A DNA stretch of 64,000 nt from positions 62,001 through 126,000 of the forward strand of contig CANNEE010000001.1 of assembly GCA_947503555.1 (NCBI GenBank), read 5' to 3'. This DNA is from an uncultured Shewanella sp. GTDB taxonomy: Bacteria > Pseudomonadota > Gammaproteobacteria > Enterobacterales > Shewanellaceae. Of the stretch, positions 52,018 to 62,436 are shown in pieces. How positions within the stretch are numbered: the first letter of the stretch is position 1; each line of letters opens with the position of its first letter. Both the position numbers and the translations under genes were made by a program. Under the pieces are notes generated by a model. The model had not been told where the DNA came from. It made no database searches and saw only the letters and a program-made list of their open reading frames with translations.

Positions 52018-53598
52018 TTACGCATAATAATCTATACCTGAAGGATAACTTGTTGCCTGATTTGTGCCTAAGGGCAGATCTTCTGCTGAAATTTCATTCA
52101 TTTCGTAGACAGTTCTACCTTCATCCCCGTCAAAGCCTTCGTCATTACCACCTTGCTGTGAATGATTCTCTTGAGATACCTGGCTATCGGTTAGCTCCAT
52201 GCCTTGTTCAGACAACATATCTCTTAACCTTGGGATTGCCTGCTCTAACAATTCACGGGTCTGTGGTTGAGCGGCTTGAAACTGAACCTGAGTTTGGTCA
52301 CCTTGTACTTGCACTCTCACCATCATGCTACCCAACTCAGGGGGATCTAGACGTATTTCGGCCTGCTGAACCCCATTTTTAACCATGGTGACTAACTGCT
52401 GCTTCATCACAGGGTTAAAACGCGCTATCACCTCTTGCATATGAACAGGCTGATCACCAGCTTGACGCAATGAAAGCTGTACGACTTGACTCTGATTCGC
52501 ATGGGCAGAGGGTGAAGCCGAGCTCAGGCTATTTGCCGATGAAAGGCCAAGTTCTCGAGAGCCAAATTCAAGCACACTTGACTGAGCACTTTCTCTCGCC
52601 ACTTGGTGACTTTGAAAGTTTGCCACTTTCTCAGAGACTTCAGCTTGATTGCTGAGCCCCATTTTGGCTAACACTTTATCCAATCCAGCTTCGCCATTTT
52701 TCCCCTGTAATGCTTTTGCCTCTTCCCCTTTTAGCTCCGAGCTTGCACCAGATATTAGATTATTTTGAGCTGACGCTTTGGACTTAATATCGCCATCTGC
52801 CACGCCTAAAATGCGCCCAAGCTTTTTATCTAACTCTGTATTATTGATTAACTCGTCGCTTTGCACTTCATTATTATCAATTACCGTAACTTGCGCCTTA
52901 GCTAGCTGCTCTAACGCAGCTTTATCTTGTTTACTTGTCGTTGATAACAGTTCCGGCTGAGGTTTTACCGACTCAGCTCTTTGCTTAGCTTCGTCATTAA
53001 TACTATTAACACTCGTCGCAATAACAGCAGCACTTGACTCTTCTATCACTGATGAAGCCACTACATCTTCACCCTCATGTGTTTCATCACCTATTGCTTC
53101 CTCTACTATTTCGCCTTTTATAGGAGAAATGGTATCAACAGGCACCTTGGCTTCATCGCTTTGTAATTTGGTAACTAACTGCTCTTGAGTGAGTTCGTCT
53201 ACATTTTGCTCAGGCTCGGGATTGGGTTGTGATAACTGATGCTCTTCTAAGAGCGGAAGTTCATTCGTCAATAGAAGATCATCAAGTGGCAAATTTTCAC
53301 CCTCAGCGGCAATATTCTGACCCTTATCTAACTCTTCACCCATCTGAATCTGACGTAGGATCAAATTGGCATCCGCTTTTTCGGGCTTTTGTTCAGCTTT
53401 TTCATTCACCTCAGCTTGTTCAGAACTAACATCTCTAGGATGGCGACTCTCTTTAGGCTGAGACAAGTCTACTTTACTTTTTTCATCAGCAAGAAGTTCA
53501 GAAAAGCCATTATTATCAATTGACTGGCTATCACCAATAGTATTAGCAGCTTGGGGCTCTTTTGGCGACGCCGCGAGCATATTCAACAACTGAGGCAT
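52018..53598 (-). CDS. fliK: FliK hook-length control protein
   Basis: 526 aa. The first 390 residues are low-complexity, Ser/Glu/Gln-rich and probably disordered, as in other FliK rulers. The C-terminal hook-length domain (about 400-500, RLDPPELGSMMVRVQVQGDQTQVQFQAAQ) is the switch region. It ends hook growth and triggers the FlhB switch. I use the ATG at 53598 (MPQLLNML), 6 nt from GGAG, over a TTG at 53610. It has a sigma-54 promoter about 105 nt upstream. Confidence 0.9.
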   Translation of the reverse strand: MPQLLNMLAASPKEPQAANTIGDSQSIDNNGFSELLADEKSKVDLSQPKESRHPRDVSSEQAEVNEKAEQKPEKADANLILRQIQMGEELDKGQNIAAEGENLPLDDLLLTNELPLLEEHQLSQPNPEPEQNVDELTQEQLVTKLQSDEAKVPVDTISPIKGEIVEEAIGDETHEGEDVVASSVIEESSAAVIATSVNSINDEAKQRAESVKPQPELLSTTSKQDKAALEQLAKAQVTVIDNNEVQSDELINNTELDKKLGRILGVADGDIKSKASAQNNLISGASSELKGEEAKALQGKNGEAGLDKVLAKMGLSNQAEVSEKVANFQSHQVARESAQSSVLEFGSRELGLSSANSLSSASPSAHANQSQVVQLSLRQAGDQPVHMQEVIARFNPVMKQQLVTMVKNGVQQAEIRLDPPELGSMMVRVQVQGDQTQVQFQAAQPQTRELLEQAIPRLRDMLSEQGMELTDSQVSQENHSQQGGNDEGFDGDEGRTVYEMNEISAEDLPLGTNQATSYPSGIDYYA

Positions 53599-53703
53599 GA
53601 AATTCTCCAATTTATGCTAATCAAAATAAGCCTTAACAAATTATTTTAGCCACCGCTTATCAAAGCGGTAAATTTGTCACTCGATTCACTCATCACATAA
53701 ACA

Positions 53704-53720
53704 AGCAAAACTGATGCCAG
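53704..53720 (-). promoter_or_regulatory. Sigma-54 promoter upstream of fliK
   Basis: CTGGCATCAGTTTTGCT on the minus strand has GG-N10-GC with TTGC at -12. It is about 105 nt before the fliK ATG, in the 286-bp gap after fliJ, and would start the fliK-to-flhB transcript. Nothing else in this gap is supportable. Confidence 0.72.
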
Positions 53721-53884
53721 AGTAAAAAAGGATATGAATTAGACCCAGAACAGGCAAGAAGTCATGAAAATAGCAACAAAAAAGTTAAAGTGGTACCTAA
53801 AGCGTTTAGGGCTCGTTCAACAAAACAAACACTCAAAGCAAAAAATCATGCCGAAAAAATGTAGCTCAGCCGATATTCAGCAGC

Positions 53885-54331
53885 CTACTTATCACTCTTT
53901 CTAAAGAACTGTTGTGATGCAAACTCATCAATGAGTTTTTGCTCTTTTTTAAGCTCTAACTGTGCTCGCTTATTTGCTTTATTCTCCAACAACAACTCTA
54001 CCGCTTTGCGCTTTTGCTGTTTTTCCATCCAATGTTGGCGGCGATAATTCCTTTGGGTATTCGCTTCTTCACAAGACTTGAGTTGCTGCTCAATCGCTTC
54101 ATCGACCTGACGCACAAAGCGATGAAATTGATGATAGTAACTGGCGCTAATATTTTGACCCGTTTGTGCGTCCATCTGCTTCATATAATCAAGGCGATAA
54201 TTTTGCAGTGCCGCTAATTGATTATCTCGCTTTTGACACTCAAACTCGGCAGATTTAAGTTGCAATGCAGCCTGCTCTTCCGCCTCTGTTGCTAACTTCA
54301 ATACCGTATGTAAAGGATCCTGCTTGGCCAT
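53885..54331 (-). CDS. fliJ: FliJ export chaperone-escort protein
   Basis: 148 aa, all helical coiled coil (LKLATEAEEQAALQLKSAEFECQ, RRQHWMEKQQKRKAVELLLENKANKRAQLELKKEQK), like the central stalk of F-type ATPase. It sits in the FliI hexamer and promotes gate function. The ATG at 54331 follows fliI by 10 nt. FliJ sequences vary; the call rests on position and coiled-coil pattern. Confidence 0.88.
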   Translation of the reverse strand: MAKQDPLHTVLKLATEAEEQAALQLKSAEFECQKRDNQLAALQNYRLDYMKQMDAQTGQNISASYYHQFHRFVRQVDEAIEQQLKSCEEANTQRNYRRQHWMEKQQKRKAVELLLENKANKRAQLELKKEQKLIDEFASQQFFRKSDK

Positions 54332-54341
54332 CAACTAACAC

Positions 54342-55682
54342 CTAAACTTGGCATTGAGCAGCAAGTTGGGTCAACATCAAGGCGCCATCTTCAAAGGAAA
54401 TGGACTCTTTCATAGTTTGACGCAAAAATGCATTCATCGCAGGTTGTAATCGAATGGCATTATCGATACGAGGATCGCTGCCCTGAGAGTAGGCTCCAAT
54501 GGAAATAAGGTCACGATTTTGCTGATAAAGAGAGTAAGTTTGCTTCACCTTGCGCATGGCCTCCAAGTGTTCATCTGAAATGACCATAGGCGCAACACGA
54601 CTGATGGAAGCCTCAACATCAATAGCGGGGTAGTGCCCTGAATCCGCAAGCTCCCTTGATAAAACGATATGTCCGTCCAAAATAGCCCTTGAGGCATCGG
54701 CAATGGGATCTTGTAGATCATCGCCTTCTGTCAGTACGGTATAAAATGCCGTTATCGAACCTTGGCCCGGTCCACCATTACCAGCACGTTCGACCAAACG
54801 AGGTAACTTAGCAAATACCGATGGTGGATAACCTTTTGTAGCTGGCGGCTCCCCCACTGCCAATGCAATTTCACGCTGTGCTTGAGCGTAACGAGTCAGG
54901 CTATCCATCAGCAATAGAACGTTGTAACCTAAATCACGAAAGTACTCAGCAATACGGGTCGATGTTTCACAAGCTCGCAGACGCATCAAGGGGGAAGTAT
55001 CGGCTGGTGCGGCGATGACAACCGAGCGAGCACGTCCTTTTTCGCCCAAGATCTCCTCAATAAACTCTTTAACTTCTCGGCCTCGTTCTCCAACCAAACC
55101 AACCACAATAATATCTGCTGTGGTTCCTCTGGTCATCATACCCAAAAGTACACTCTTACCGACACCTGACCCAGCAAATAACCCCATTCGCTGCCCTTTA
55201 CCTACGGTAAGCATGGCGTTAATCGCACGCACGCCAACATCTAACGGCTCTGAAATGGCGCGTCTGGCTAAAGGATTAATCGCAGGCGCATGACGAGGGG
55301 CTTGCTGATCTGTATGTAATGCACCTAAGCCATCAATTGGCTTGCCGCTACCATCTAAAACTCGCCCTAATAGGGAAAGGCCAACATTCAGGCCGGTTTG
55401 CTCACCTAAAGGAGTCACACGAGCACCGGGTAAGACCCCTCTTAGCTCTTCAACGGGCATTAAATAGAGTAATTTATCGTCGAAACCGACAACTTCGGCA
55501 ACCAACTCTCCAGCCATGGTCTCAATAGCACATAAACTACCGACAGGGGCTCGACAGCCACTAGCCTCAAGTGTCAAACCAACAACACGCACTAGCTGAC
55601 CACTGGCAACCGCGCGAAACGAATGCAGTTTTTCTTTCTGGTGTTTGAGCTTATTCAGCAGTTGGTGTTGGCGAGTTTGCAT
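54342..55682 (-). CDS. fliI: FliI flagellar export ATPase
   Basis: 446 aa, F1-beta-like ATPase with Walker [14 protein letters not shown] (about 172-184), Walker [21 protein letters not shown] and [18 protein letters not shown]. It energises type III export with FliH and FliJ. I use the ATG at 55682 because AGGTG precedes it by 6 nt; the frame's longer GTG start is inside that ribosome-binding site. It overlaps fliH by 32 nt. Confidence 0.95.
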   Translation of the reverse strand: MQTRQHQLLNKLKHQKEKLHSFRAVASGQLVRVVGLTLEASGCRAPVGSLCAIETMAGELVAEVVGFDDKLLYLMPVEELRGVLPGARVTPLGEQTGLNVGLSLLGRVLDGSGKPIDGLGALHTDQQAPRHAPAINPLARRAISEPLDVGVRAINAMLTVGKGQRMGLFAGSGVGKSVLLGMMTRGTTADIIVVGLVGERGREVKEFIEEILGEKGRARSVVIAAPADTSPLMRLRACETSTRIAEYFRDLGYNVLLLMDSLTRYAQAQREIALAVGEPPATKGYPPSVFAKLPRLVERAGNGGPGQGSITAFYTVLTEGDDLQDPIADASRAILDGHIVLSRELADSGHYPAIDVEASISRVAPMVISDEHLEAMRKVKQTYSLYQQNRDLISIGAYSQGSDPRIDNAIRLQPAMNAFLRQTMKESISFEDGALMLTQLAAQCQV

Positions 55683-56628
55683 CGGCGTCACCTAAAGGCT
55701 GATTATCTGAAACCCCTGCATCTTGCTCGGGCATATTGGCGTCAGCCTCTTGGGAAGTGGCAGCAGAGTCATCAGTCGACTGCTGTCTCAAGTTTTGTTT
55801 ATGGGCCGCTAACTCTTGCTCTTGTTGATGGACCTGAGCCGAGAGTCTTTCCTGTTGCTTATCAAGTTGACTAAAAACCTGCTCTAGACGTGTTTCCAAA
55901 CGCATATCAACCTGAGACTTATGACTCTCAATCACACAGTCCCCACGAACCAAGGCCGGATCGGCATCGAGTTGCCATTGCTTACGCTCCAGTTGCGCTT
56001 GACCATAGAGGCTCTCCACTAAAATGGCATCATCTGGATGTAATCGAATACTAATCGCTTGCTCTTTGGAAGGTAGCGCGTCAATACCATTTCTAATGGC
56101 GGCGAGAATGTGCTCCGGGTGGGTTTGCAGCTCATGGCCGATAAGCGATTTAGTCAATACGCTCACCATAGCTAACAATTCCTGTTCAACTTGGGTATCG
56201 AGTATCGACATAGGTAATGTAAACTGCTCAACGAGTGACTCAAATCGAATCACCATTTCCTGAGCCTGTGCAAGGCCTTGCTCAACCCCTTGGGCAACAC
56301 CTTGGACAAAACCTTCACCGTGCCCTTCTTCTAGGCCTTGTAAGCGCCCTTTCTCTAAACCTTCTTTAAATCCTTGATTTCGCCCTTGCTCCAAACCTTC
56401 TTGTTCAGCCTGAGCCCGTATTTCTTCAATCTCTGCTAATGTCGGTGGCGCAACAGCTTGTGCTTCTTCTTTAATCTCTTGTGGTTGGTTAGCTTTTTGG
56501 CCGAAAACATTGGTTCCAAGTTCATCTGCGGCAGGGTTACTGACATCAGGAATATCCCAATGTTGTAACTCTGACTCCAACTCTTCGGAACCTTTAATGT
56601 AAGCTTTTGAATGGAAGTTATCTGCCAT
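55651..56628 (-). CDS. fliH: FliH, regulator of the export ATPase, with long GxxxG helix
   Basis: 325 aa. After an unstructured N-terminus comes a striking helix (residues 78-118) in which glycine recurs at every fourth place eleven times in a row, then the FliH stator-like domain (about 125-265) and a Gln/Asp-rich tail. FliH dimers bind FliI and FliN, and connect the ATPase to the C-ring. GxxxG runs are a known FliH trait; this one is long. It starts 11 nt after fliG. Confidence 0.92.
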   Translation of the reverse strand: MADNFHSKAYIKGSEELESELQHWDIPDVSNPAADELGTNVFGQKANQPQEIKEEAQAVAPPTLAEIEEIRAQAEQEGLEQGRNQGFKEGLEKGRLQGLEEGHGEGFVQGVAQGVEQGLAQAQEMVIRFESLVEQFTLPMSILDTQVEQELLAMVSVLTKSLIGHELQTHPEHILAAIRNGIDALPSKEQAISIRLHPDDAILVESLYGQAQLERKQWQLDADPALVRGDCVIESHKSQVDMRLETRLEQVFSQLDKQQERLSAQVHQQEQELAAHKQNLRQQSTDDSAATSQEADANMPEQDAGVSDNQPLGDADANSPTPTAE

Positions 56629-56639
56629 AATGATAAGAG

Positions 56640-57680
56640 TTACAAGAACTCTTCTCCGCCGCTACCGCCTAACATGATTTCGCCGCTATCGCTTAAGCGA
56701 CGAGCAATAGATAATATCTCTTTCTGGGCCACTTCCACCTCACTAATACGGATTGGCCCCATAGCTTCAAGATCATCACGCAATAACTCAGCTGCTCGTT
56801 TCGACATATTACCCAATATTTTCTCTTTGAGCTGATCATCGGTACCCTTAAGAGCCTTCATTAGCACTTCTTGCTGAACCTCACGAAGCAGCGCTTGAAT
56901 ACCGCGGTCATCGACATCAATTAAGTTCTCAAATACAAACATCAAGTCTTGAATCTGCTGCGCCATCTCTTCATCAGATTCACGCATAGTTTCCATTAGC
57001 TGGCTCTCAATGCCAGTATCGAGGAAGTTCATAATGTTGGCTGCAGCTTTCAAGCCACCCATTTTCGCCGCCTGCGCACCACCTTGGCCTGCGAACTGTT
57101 TCTCCATGATATCGTTAAGCTCTTGCAAGGCCGCAGGCTGCACTTCCTCAAGGTTCGCAATTCGCATCATAAGGTCTAAGCGAGTGTTTTCAGGGAATTG
57201 GCCAAAAATTTCAGCCGCTTGATCCGGTTCTAGATATGATAAAACGATAGTTTGGATTTGAGGATGCTCATTTTGAATAATAGTGGCCACTTGGCGCGCA
57301 TCCATCCATTTAAGTGAATCAAGACCTTTGGCACCGCTGCCCATGATGATCTGTTCAATTAAGTTACCCGCTTTATCTTCACCTAATGCTGCGGTTAACG
57401 CTTTACGCACAAACTCTTCACTATTAAAACCAATAGAAGAAAACTTTTGAATATCATCAAGAAATAGCTTGTGTACACCGACCACTTTCTCTTGACCAAA
57501 GTCTTCAAGGGATGCCATGGACATACCCACTTTTTGCACCTGCTTTGGCTCTAAGTGCTTTAAAATCGAGGCTGCATCGGCTTCACTTAAACTCAGCAAT
57601 AAAATCGCGGTTTTCTCAATCCCAGTTAGGCTACTCGGATCGAAACCTCCTGCACCATTGTCTGCTTTTTTATCACTCAT
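56640..57680 (-). CDS. fliG: FliG flagellar switch protein
   Basis: 346 aa. N, middle and C domains of FliG are recognisable: EKTAILLLSLSEADAASILKHL, the EHPQTI-type loop NEHPQIQTIVLSYLEPDQAAEIF, and the C-terminal torque helix DDRGIQALLREVQQEVLMKALKG with the charged residues that meet the stator. It overlaps fliF by 8 nt. Length is typical. Confidence 0.96.
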   Translation of the reverse strand: MSDKKADNGAGGFDPSSLTGIEKTAILLLSLSEADAASILKHLEPKQVQKVGMSMASLEDFGQEKVVGVHKLFLDDIQKFSSIGFNSEEFVRKALTAALGEDKAGNLIEQIIMGSGAKGLDSLKWMDARQVATIIQNEHPQIQTIVLSYLEPDQAAEIFGQFPENTRLDLMMRIANLEEVQPAALQELNDIMEKQFAGQGGAQAAKMGGLKAAANIMNFLDTGIESQLMETMRESDEEMAQQIQDLMFVFENLIDVDDRGIQALLREVQQEVLMKALKGTDDQLKEKILGNMSKRAAELLRDDLEAMGPIRISEVEVAQKEILSIARRLSDSGEIMLGGSGGEEFL

Positions 57681-59385
57681 CTTCTTCTACCAACCAACTC
57701 TTAATTACTTGGGTCGACAGCTCAGGCTCATTCGCCACTAGTGCCCGTATAGCTTTAATCATATCATCATCTTTATGCAGATCTGGTATCAATATTGAAC
57801 CGTCATCGGCATAACTATATTCAGCTTCCGGCTTATTGAGCATGCCTAAGGTATCCGCCGCATATTGGTCTTCAATTTCAGCCAACTCTTGACCTAATGT
57901 AGGCTCTTCAGGCATATCCACTTTATCAGGATAAACAAGGCGCTTAAGCATTGGACGCACCACAAACAGAATCAATACCAATACCACCAAGGCGCCCAAA
58001 CCTAGCTTAATTGCACGCCAGAACCAAGGTTGCTCCCATAGCTCAGGCTCAGGCACAGCTTCAATGAGCTGATCCATAAAGGGCACGGTCACCACTTCAA
58101 GGATATCACCACGCTGAGTGCTAAAACCTACAGCACCTTCAAGCAGACGTCTGATATTCGCAAGTTCTTGCTCGGTGCGAGGCACTCGATTAACCTGACC
58201 ATCTTCAGCTGCTGCACCAGCTTTAAAGTCAACGGCAACAGATACACTGACTCGACGAACCACACCTACCTGTTGTCTGGTATGACTGATTGTGGTGTCA
58301 AGCTCAAAGTTACGTGTCGCTTCCCTATGACTGCTGCCACTGCCCATACTTTCAGCAGTACTATCGGTGACCTGCTGAGGAATATTTGACTCCATTGGCG
58401 GCTGATTGGATAAAGCACCAGGAATACCACCAGTTGTACCAGAAGCCGATCTATCTTCTATGGTCATCTCACTACGAAGTGCTGGCAAATCAGGGTTGTA
58501 ACGCTTGGCGGTTTGCTCTACAGCAGTAAAGTCCATACTCACATCTACCTGTGACGTGAAGTTTTCTGGACCCAAAATAGGCATTAAAATTGATTCAATC
58601 TTACTACGGTATTCAGCTTCTTTTTGCTGAACGATTTCAAGCTCACGTCTCGCTCTCGCCGAAGCGCCACTTTGACTGCCTGAGTTTAATAGGCGTCCAC
58701 TGGCATCTGTCACTGTGACTTTAGTTGGTTCTAGACCATGTACCGCTGAGGCCACGATATCGACTATCGCATCAACCTCTTCTTGACCTAGGCTGCCTCT
58801 ACGGGTTTTCACTACAACTGTGGCACTTGGCTTTGACTTCTTACGGGCGAAAACATTTTCTTTCGGTAGCGCTAGAATCACCTTGGCGCGACTTACACTC
58901 TTTAACTCTTCAATTGCACGAGCTAGGTTTTGCTCTTGGTTCTGCTTAAGCCTAGCTTGCTCCATTCGTTGGCTAACGCCAAAAGTACTACCTTGGCTAA
59001 GTAAATCAGTTTCACTTGTTCCATCATCAATACCTGCGCGGCTCAGCATCATCTTCACATCTTGATACTGATCTTCAGGAACCTTTACCACATCAACTTC
59101 AATCTTATAGGACACCTTATTCTTATCAAGCACATCAAGTACTTGCATCATTTCCTGGGTATCCATCTGCCCTAGAGGACGGTATTCAGGTTCTTGAGCC
59201 CAGATCATAATAAACACGGCAAGGGCTAGACATATGGCTAACGCCAATATCATGGTGATTTGGCGCATCATATCGACACCGCCCAAGGTTCCCATCACAC
59301 CAGATTTATTTTCTTGGCCTACGCCTTCCAACGTCGAATCTGACGTTGCTGAAGCATTTGACCCCACCACCATATCTGTACTCAC
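57673..59385 (-). CDS. fliF: FliF basal-body MS-ring protein
   Basis: 570 aa. Two membrane helices (about 41-63 and 437-462) flank the periplasmic ring-building domains (YscJ-like, about 70-245, and the FliF C region, about 250-430). The C-terminal tail binds FliG. It forms the first basal-body ring. The start is GTG at 59385 with AGGTG six nt upstream. Confidence 0.96.
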   Translation of the reverse strand: MSTDMVVGSNASATSDSTLEGVGQENKSGVMGTLGGVDMMRQITMILALAICLALAVFIMIWAQEPEYRPLGQMDTQEMMQVLDVLDKNKVSYKIEVDVVKVPEDQYQDVKMMLSRAGIDDGTSETDLLSQGSTFGVSQRMEQARLKQNQEQNLARAIEELKSVSRAKVILALPKENVFARKKSKPSATVVVKTRRGSLGQEEVDAIVDIVASAVHGLEPTKVTVTDASGRLLNSGSQSGASARARRELEIVQQKEAEYRSKIESILMPILGPENFTSQVDVSMDFTAVEQTAKRYNPDLPALRSEMTIEDRSASGTTGGIPGALSNQPPMESNIPQQVTDSTAESMGSGSSHREATRNFELDTTISHTRQQVGVVRRVSVSVAVDFKAGAAAEDGQVNRVPRTEQELANIRRLLEGAVGFSTQRGDILEVVTVPFMDQLIEAVPEPELWEQPWFWRAIKLGLGALVVLVLILFVVRPMLKRLVYPDKVDMPEEPTLGQELAEIEDQYAADTLGMLNKPEAEYSYADDGSILIPDLHKDDDMIKAIRALVANEPELSTQVIKSWLVEEDE

Positions 59386-59416
59386 AATTTACACCTGCTT
59401 GGTAGATAATTGATTA

Positions 59417-59749
59417 TTAAACTTGCATGCTCATGACTTGCTTATAGGCATCAACCAGTTTATTTCTTACCTGAACCGTTGCCTCAAATGCCACACCCGC
59501 TTTTTCTCGAGCGATTACTGTATCAGATAATGTCACAGTGGAGTCGCCCATTTCGAGTCGAGTAGCAAGATTTGCAGAATTTGCTTGCAGTTCGTTCACA
59601 TTTCCAACAGCTTGAGCGAGTAACTGACCAAAATCACTGCCAGTTGTATTGTTAACTTGCTGAGTAATTCGCGGTTGAATGGTACCAGGAGCTATTTCAC
59701 TCTTTAGTGACTGCATTTCTTGTAGTAATGAATTTGCACCTATTTGCAT
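59417..59749 (-). CDS. fliE: FliE basal-body adapter protein
   Basis: 110 aa. Family features: FGQLLAQAVGNVNELQANSANLATRLEMGDSTVTLSDTVIAREKAGVAFEATVQVRNKLVDAYKQ-type C-terminal half, which joins the MS-ring to the rod. It is the first gene of the fliEFGHIJ operon, read from a sigma-54 promoter about 53 nt upstream, with ATG at 59749. Confidence 0.95.
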   Translation of the reverse strand: MQIGANSLLQEMQSLKSEIAPGTIQPRITQQVNNTTGSDFGQLLAQAVGNVNELQANSANLATRLEMGDSTVTLSDTVIAREKAGVAFEATVQVRNKLVDAYKQVMSMQV

Positions 59750-59802
59750 CAGTGACTCCTAGCGTCTGTATATTGACGATATTGAATATTTGATACTAAA
59801 TA

Positions 59803-59819
59803 AGCAAGTAGCTTGCCAA
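59803..59819 (-). promoter_or_regulatory. Sigma-54 promoter upstream of fliE
   Basis: TTGGCAAGCTACTTGCT on the minus strand, with GG-N10-GC and TTGC at -12, about 53 nt before the fliE ATG. It would start fliEFGHIJ, probably with FlrA or FlrC. Confidence 0.78.
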
Positions 59820-59931
59820 CTATTTATGATTAAGCGGACTGAAATAGAACGTCTAGAGGATTATTACCCTAGTGTGGAAGAGTAAATGAAAAGCAAATCT
59901 CGATATCTTATCTCGCAATGCAAAGATCACA

Positions 59932-59964
59932 GGGCTCGCTTGAAAAAACACCTCAAGTGAGCCC
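59932..59964 (-). terminator. Hairpin after flrC
   Basis: A 12-bp stem with one mismatch (GGGCTCGCTTGA/TCAAGTGAGCCC) encloses a 9-nt loop, 14 bp past the flrC stop. No U-run follows on the minus strand, so it may stall or stabilise rather than terminate classically. Confidence 0.4.
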
Positions 59965-59978
59965 ATGAAAAACTCTTA

Positions 59979-61325
59979 TTACGCGGGGATATTCACCCCC
60001 ATGTCGCGCATTTTCGCCATCTTATATCTCAAAGTTCTGGCACTAATCCCAAGCTTTTCAGCCACCTGTTTACGGCTTCCTTGGCATTGGGCAAGGGTTT
60101 CTAAAATGATCGCATGCTCTTGTGTCTTAAGCTCGCCGCCTAAACCATCAAGCGGTACCGGGCTTGCAGGCTCAACTGCAACGGCCTGTAGAGAGGCATC
60201 TTCAGCATCAATAATAATATCTTGGGCTGTAATTAATTCACCTGTATGAAGGATCAAAGCTCGCTGAATAACATTATCGAGCTCTCGTACATTGCCCGGC
60301 CACCTATGGGTAATTAATCTCCGAGTGGCACTCTCATCCAATTCAGGGGTCTGAGTTAGATTCGTCAACTGAGCATGCTTGGCAACCAAATGCTTAGCCA
60401 AAGGTACAATATCTGCTGGCCTTTGATTTAATGCTGGCCAAGTGAGTGGAAAAACATTAATTCGATAGTAAAGATCTTCCCTAAACTTCCCCGCTTCGGC
60501 CATCGCTTTTAGGTCTCGGTTAGAGGTTGCAAGTACTCTAACATCCAACTTAATTGTTTTACGACCACCTAAGCGTTCAACCTCCCGCTCCTGTAACACA
60601 CGCAGCAATTTAGCTTGAAGGCCTAACTCCATCTCAGAAATTTCATCTAGCAATATAGTGCCACCCTGAGCTTGCTCAAATTTTCCTGGACAGGCCTGAT
60701 AAGCACCGGTAAATGCCCCTTTTTCATACCCAAATAATGTCGCTTCGAGCATATTTTCAGGAATAGCAGCGCAGTTAATCGCAACAAATGGCTGATCTTT
60801 ACGCGCACTATGCTGATGAATATAACGTGCTAGTACCTCTTTACCTGAGCCACTAGGCCCCATCACCATGACTGAAGCCTCAGAAGCGGCAACTCTTTGA
60901 GCTAGCGATAACAGTGCAAGACTTTTTTCATCGGCCACCACAGGACCGGATTCATCATGCTTACTCGGTAGATATCGTGATACTTGGTTAAGCAGCACTT
61001 CTGGTGCAAATGGCTTAGCTAAATAATCGACGGCTCCAAGCTTAATTGCACTCACGGCACTACCTATAGTCGCAAAGGCCGTCATCAGGAGTACGGGTAA
61101 CTTAGGATAATGTTGCTGCAGATGATTGAGTAAGCCTAAACCACCAATACCTTCCATCTGTACATCACTGATCACCATATCAAACTGGTGCTGCTTAAGT
61201 GCTAAAATCGCCTCTTCACCACTCGCAACATCAACACAATCATATTGGGCCAACATTAAGGTATCGAGTAATGCTTCGCGTAAAGATTCATCATCTTCGA
61301 CTAGGAGTAATTTAGCTTCAGACAT
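59979..61325 (-). CDS. flrC: FlrC, sigma-54 response regulator of class III flagellar genes
   Basis: 448 aa. An N-terminal receiver (about 1-118, phospho-acceptor D54 in VISDVQMEG, K in YLAKPF) is followed by a sigma-54 AAA+ domain (GPSGSGKEVLARYIH, EKGAFTGAY, GTILLDEISEM) and a C-terminal Fis helix-turn-helix (GSRKQVAEKLGISARTLRYKMAKM). It is activated by FlrB and drives class III flagellar genes such as fliK and others. It overlaps flrB by 8 nt. Confidence 0.95.
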   Translation of the reverse strand: MSEAKLLLVEDDESLREALLDTLMLAQYDCVDVASGEEAILALKQHQFDMVISDVQMEGIGGLGLLNHLQQHYPKLPVLLMTAFATIGSAVSAIKLGAVDYLAKPFAPEVLLNQVSRYLPSKHDESGPVVADEKSLALLSLAQRVAASEASVMVMGPSGSGKEVLARYIHQHSARKDQPFVAINCAAIPENMLEATLFGYEKGAFTGAYQACPGKFEQAQGGTILLDEISEMELGLQAKLLRVLQEREVERLGGRKTIKLDVRVLATSNRDLKAMAEAGKFREDLYYRINVFPLTWPALNQRPADIVPLAKHLVAKHAQLTNLTQTPELDESATRRLITHRWPGNVRELDNVIQRALILHTGELITAQDIIIDAEDASLQAVAVEPASPVPLDGLGGELKTQEHAIILETLAQCQGSRKQVAEKLGISARTLRYKMAKMRDMGVNIPA

Positions 61326-62400
61326 AAGCTCCCTCCTCTATATGCGTTCCTTCACTCTTGAGTATAGGAAAACGCAAAGAAACTTGGCAGCCTGTTCCCT
61401 TCTTACAAGCGAAACGCATTTTACCACCATGATTATTAACGACAGACTGAACCACGGCCAGCCCAAGGCCCGTCCCTTGAGACTTAGTCGTAAAGAAAGG
61501 CTCTAACACCTTATTCTGAGTATTAGGATCTAGCCCGCGACCATTATCAATAACATCGAGCTGAATATGACTCTCATCTTGAGTCACATGCACATCCACT
61601 TGACTGGCTCCCGCTTCCATACTGTTAACCAGCAAATTATTGATAGCAGAGCAAAGTGCATTAGTATTAGCCATAATTTCACTCTTTGACTCATCAATGA
61701 AACTCAGCTTACATTGCTTTTTACTGGCTATAGGCTGACAGTTGGCTTCAACCTGCTCTAAAACATCAATCAATTTTGCAGGCTCGCCTAAATTATCTTG
61801 TTGGCCTTTAGCCATCAGCAACATGTCATTGACTTGGCTTTCTAGCTCGTTAAGTCGATCGACCAACTTAGATTGAAATCGACTTCGCGCCATATCCGTC
61901 AGCTTAGGACTCGCTAAATTTGAAGCATAAAGAAGTGCTGCCGACAGCGGAGTTCTCACTTGGTGAGCTAAAGTGGCAACCATTTTACCTAACGCAGATA
62001 AACGCTGTAGATGAGACAGATTTTTTTGAAGTAATCGAGTCTCGGTTAAATCGGTTAATACAATTAACTGACCAGGCTCGGGATCGAGTGGTGTAATAGC
62101 TAGCTTGACTCTACGTCCATTTCTCAATGAAACCTCATGACCATCATCCTCTTGGGGAGAAAAGGACCGTCTTATGACATCTATCCATGCCTGCCCTTCT
62201 AATGGCTCGCCTAATAACTCGGCGGCAACTGGATTAGCAACAGAGACAATGCCATCACCGTTTAAGATAATGACCCCAGATGGCATAGCCTGCAAAATAT
62301 GCTCCATCCGATTTGACATATTTGCAGCCTCCTGCACAGGCAGCCACTGCTGCTTGCCCTGGTTGATTCTCTCTTCTACTAACTTAGCTCTAGCTAACAT
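61318..62400 (-). CDS. flrB: FlrB, sensor kinase of FlrC
   Basis: 360 aa, with no membrane segment. A PAS-like domain (about 32-125, AMPSGVIILNGDGIVSVANPVAAELLG) is followed by a HisKA domain with the H box ATLAHQVRTPLSAALLYA, as in Pseudomonas FleS, and a HATPase domain with NNLLVNSMEAGA, DNGRGLD and TGLGLAVVQSVV. It is a cytoplasmic kinase for FlrC. It is read from a sigma-54 promoter about 36 nt upstream. Confidence 0.95.
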   Translation of the reverse strand: MLARAKLVEERINQGKQQWLPVQEAANMSNRMEHILQAMPSGVIILNGDGIVSVANPVAAELLGEPLEGQAWIDVIRRSFSPQEDDGHEVSLRNGRRVKLAITPLDPEPGQLIVLTDLTETRLLQKNLSHLQRLSALGKMVATLAHQVRTPLSAALLYASNLASPKLTDMARSRFQSKLVDRLNELESQVNDMLLMAKGQQDNLGEPAKLIDVLEQVEANCQPIASKKQCKLSFIDESKSEIMANTNALCSAINNLLVNSMEAGASQVDVHVTQDESHIQLDVIDNGRGLDPNTQNKVLEPFFTTKSQGTGLGLAVVQSVVNNHGGKMRFACKKGTGCQVSLRFPILKSEGTHIEEGAYV

Positions 62401-62436
62401 AGTTGCCCCGTCAAAAAATTGCTCTCAGCAACTTAA

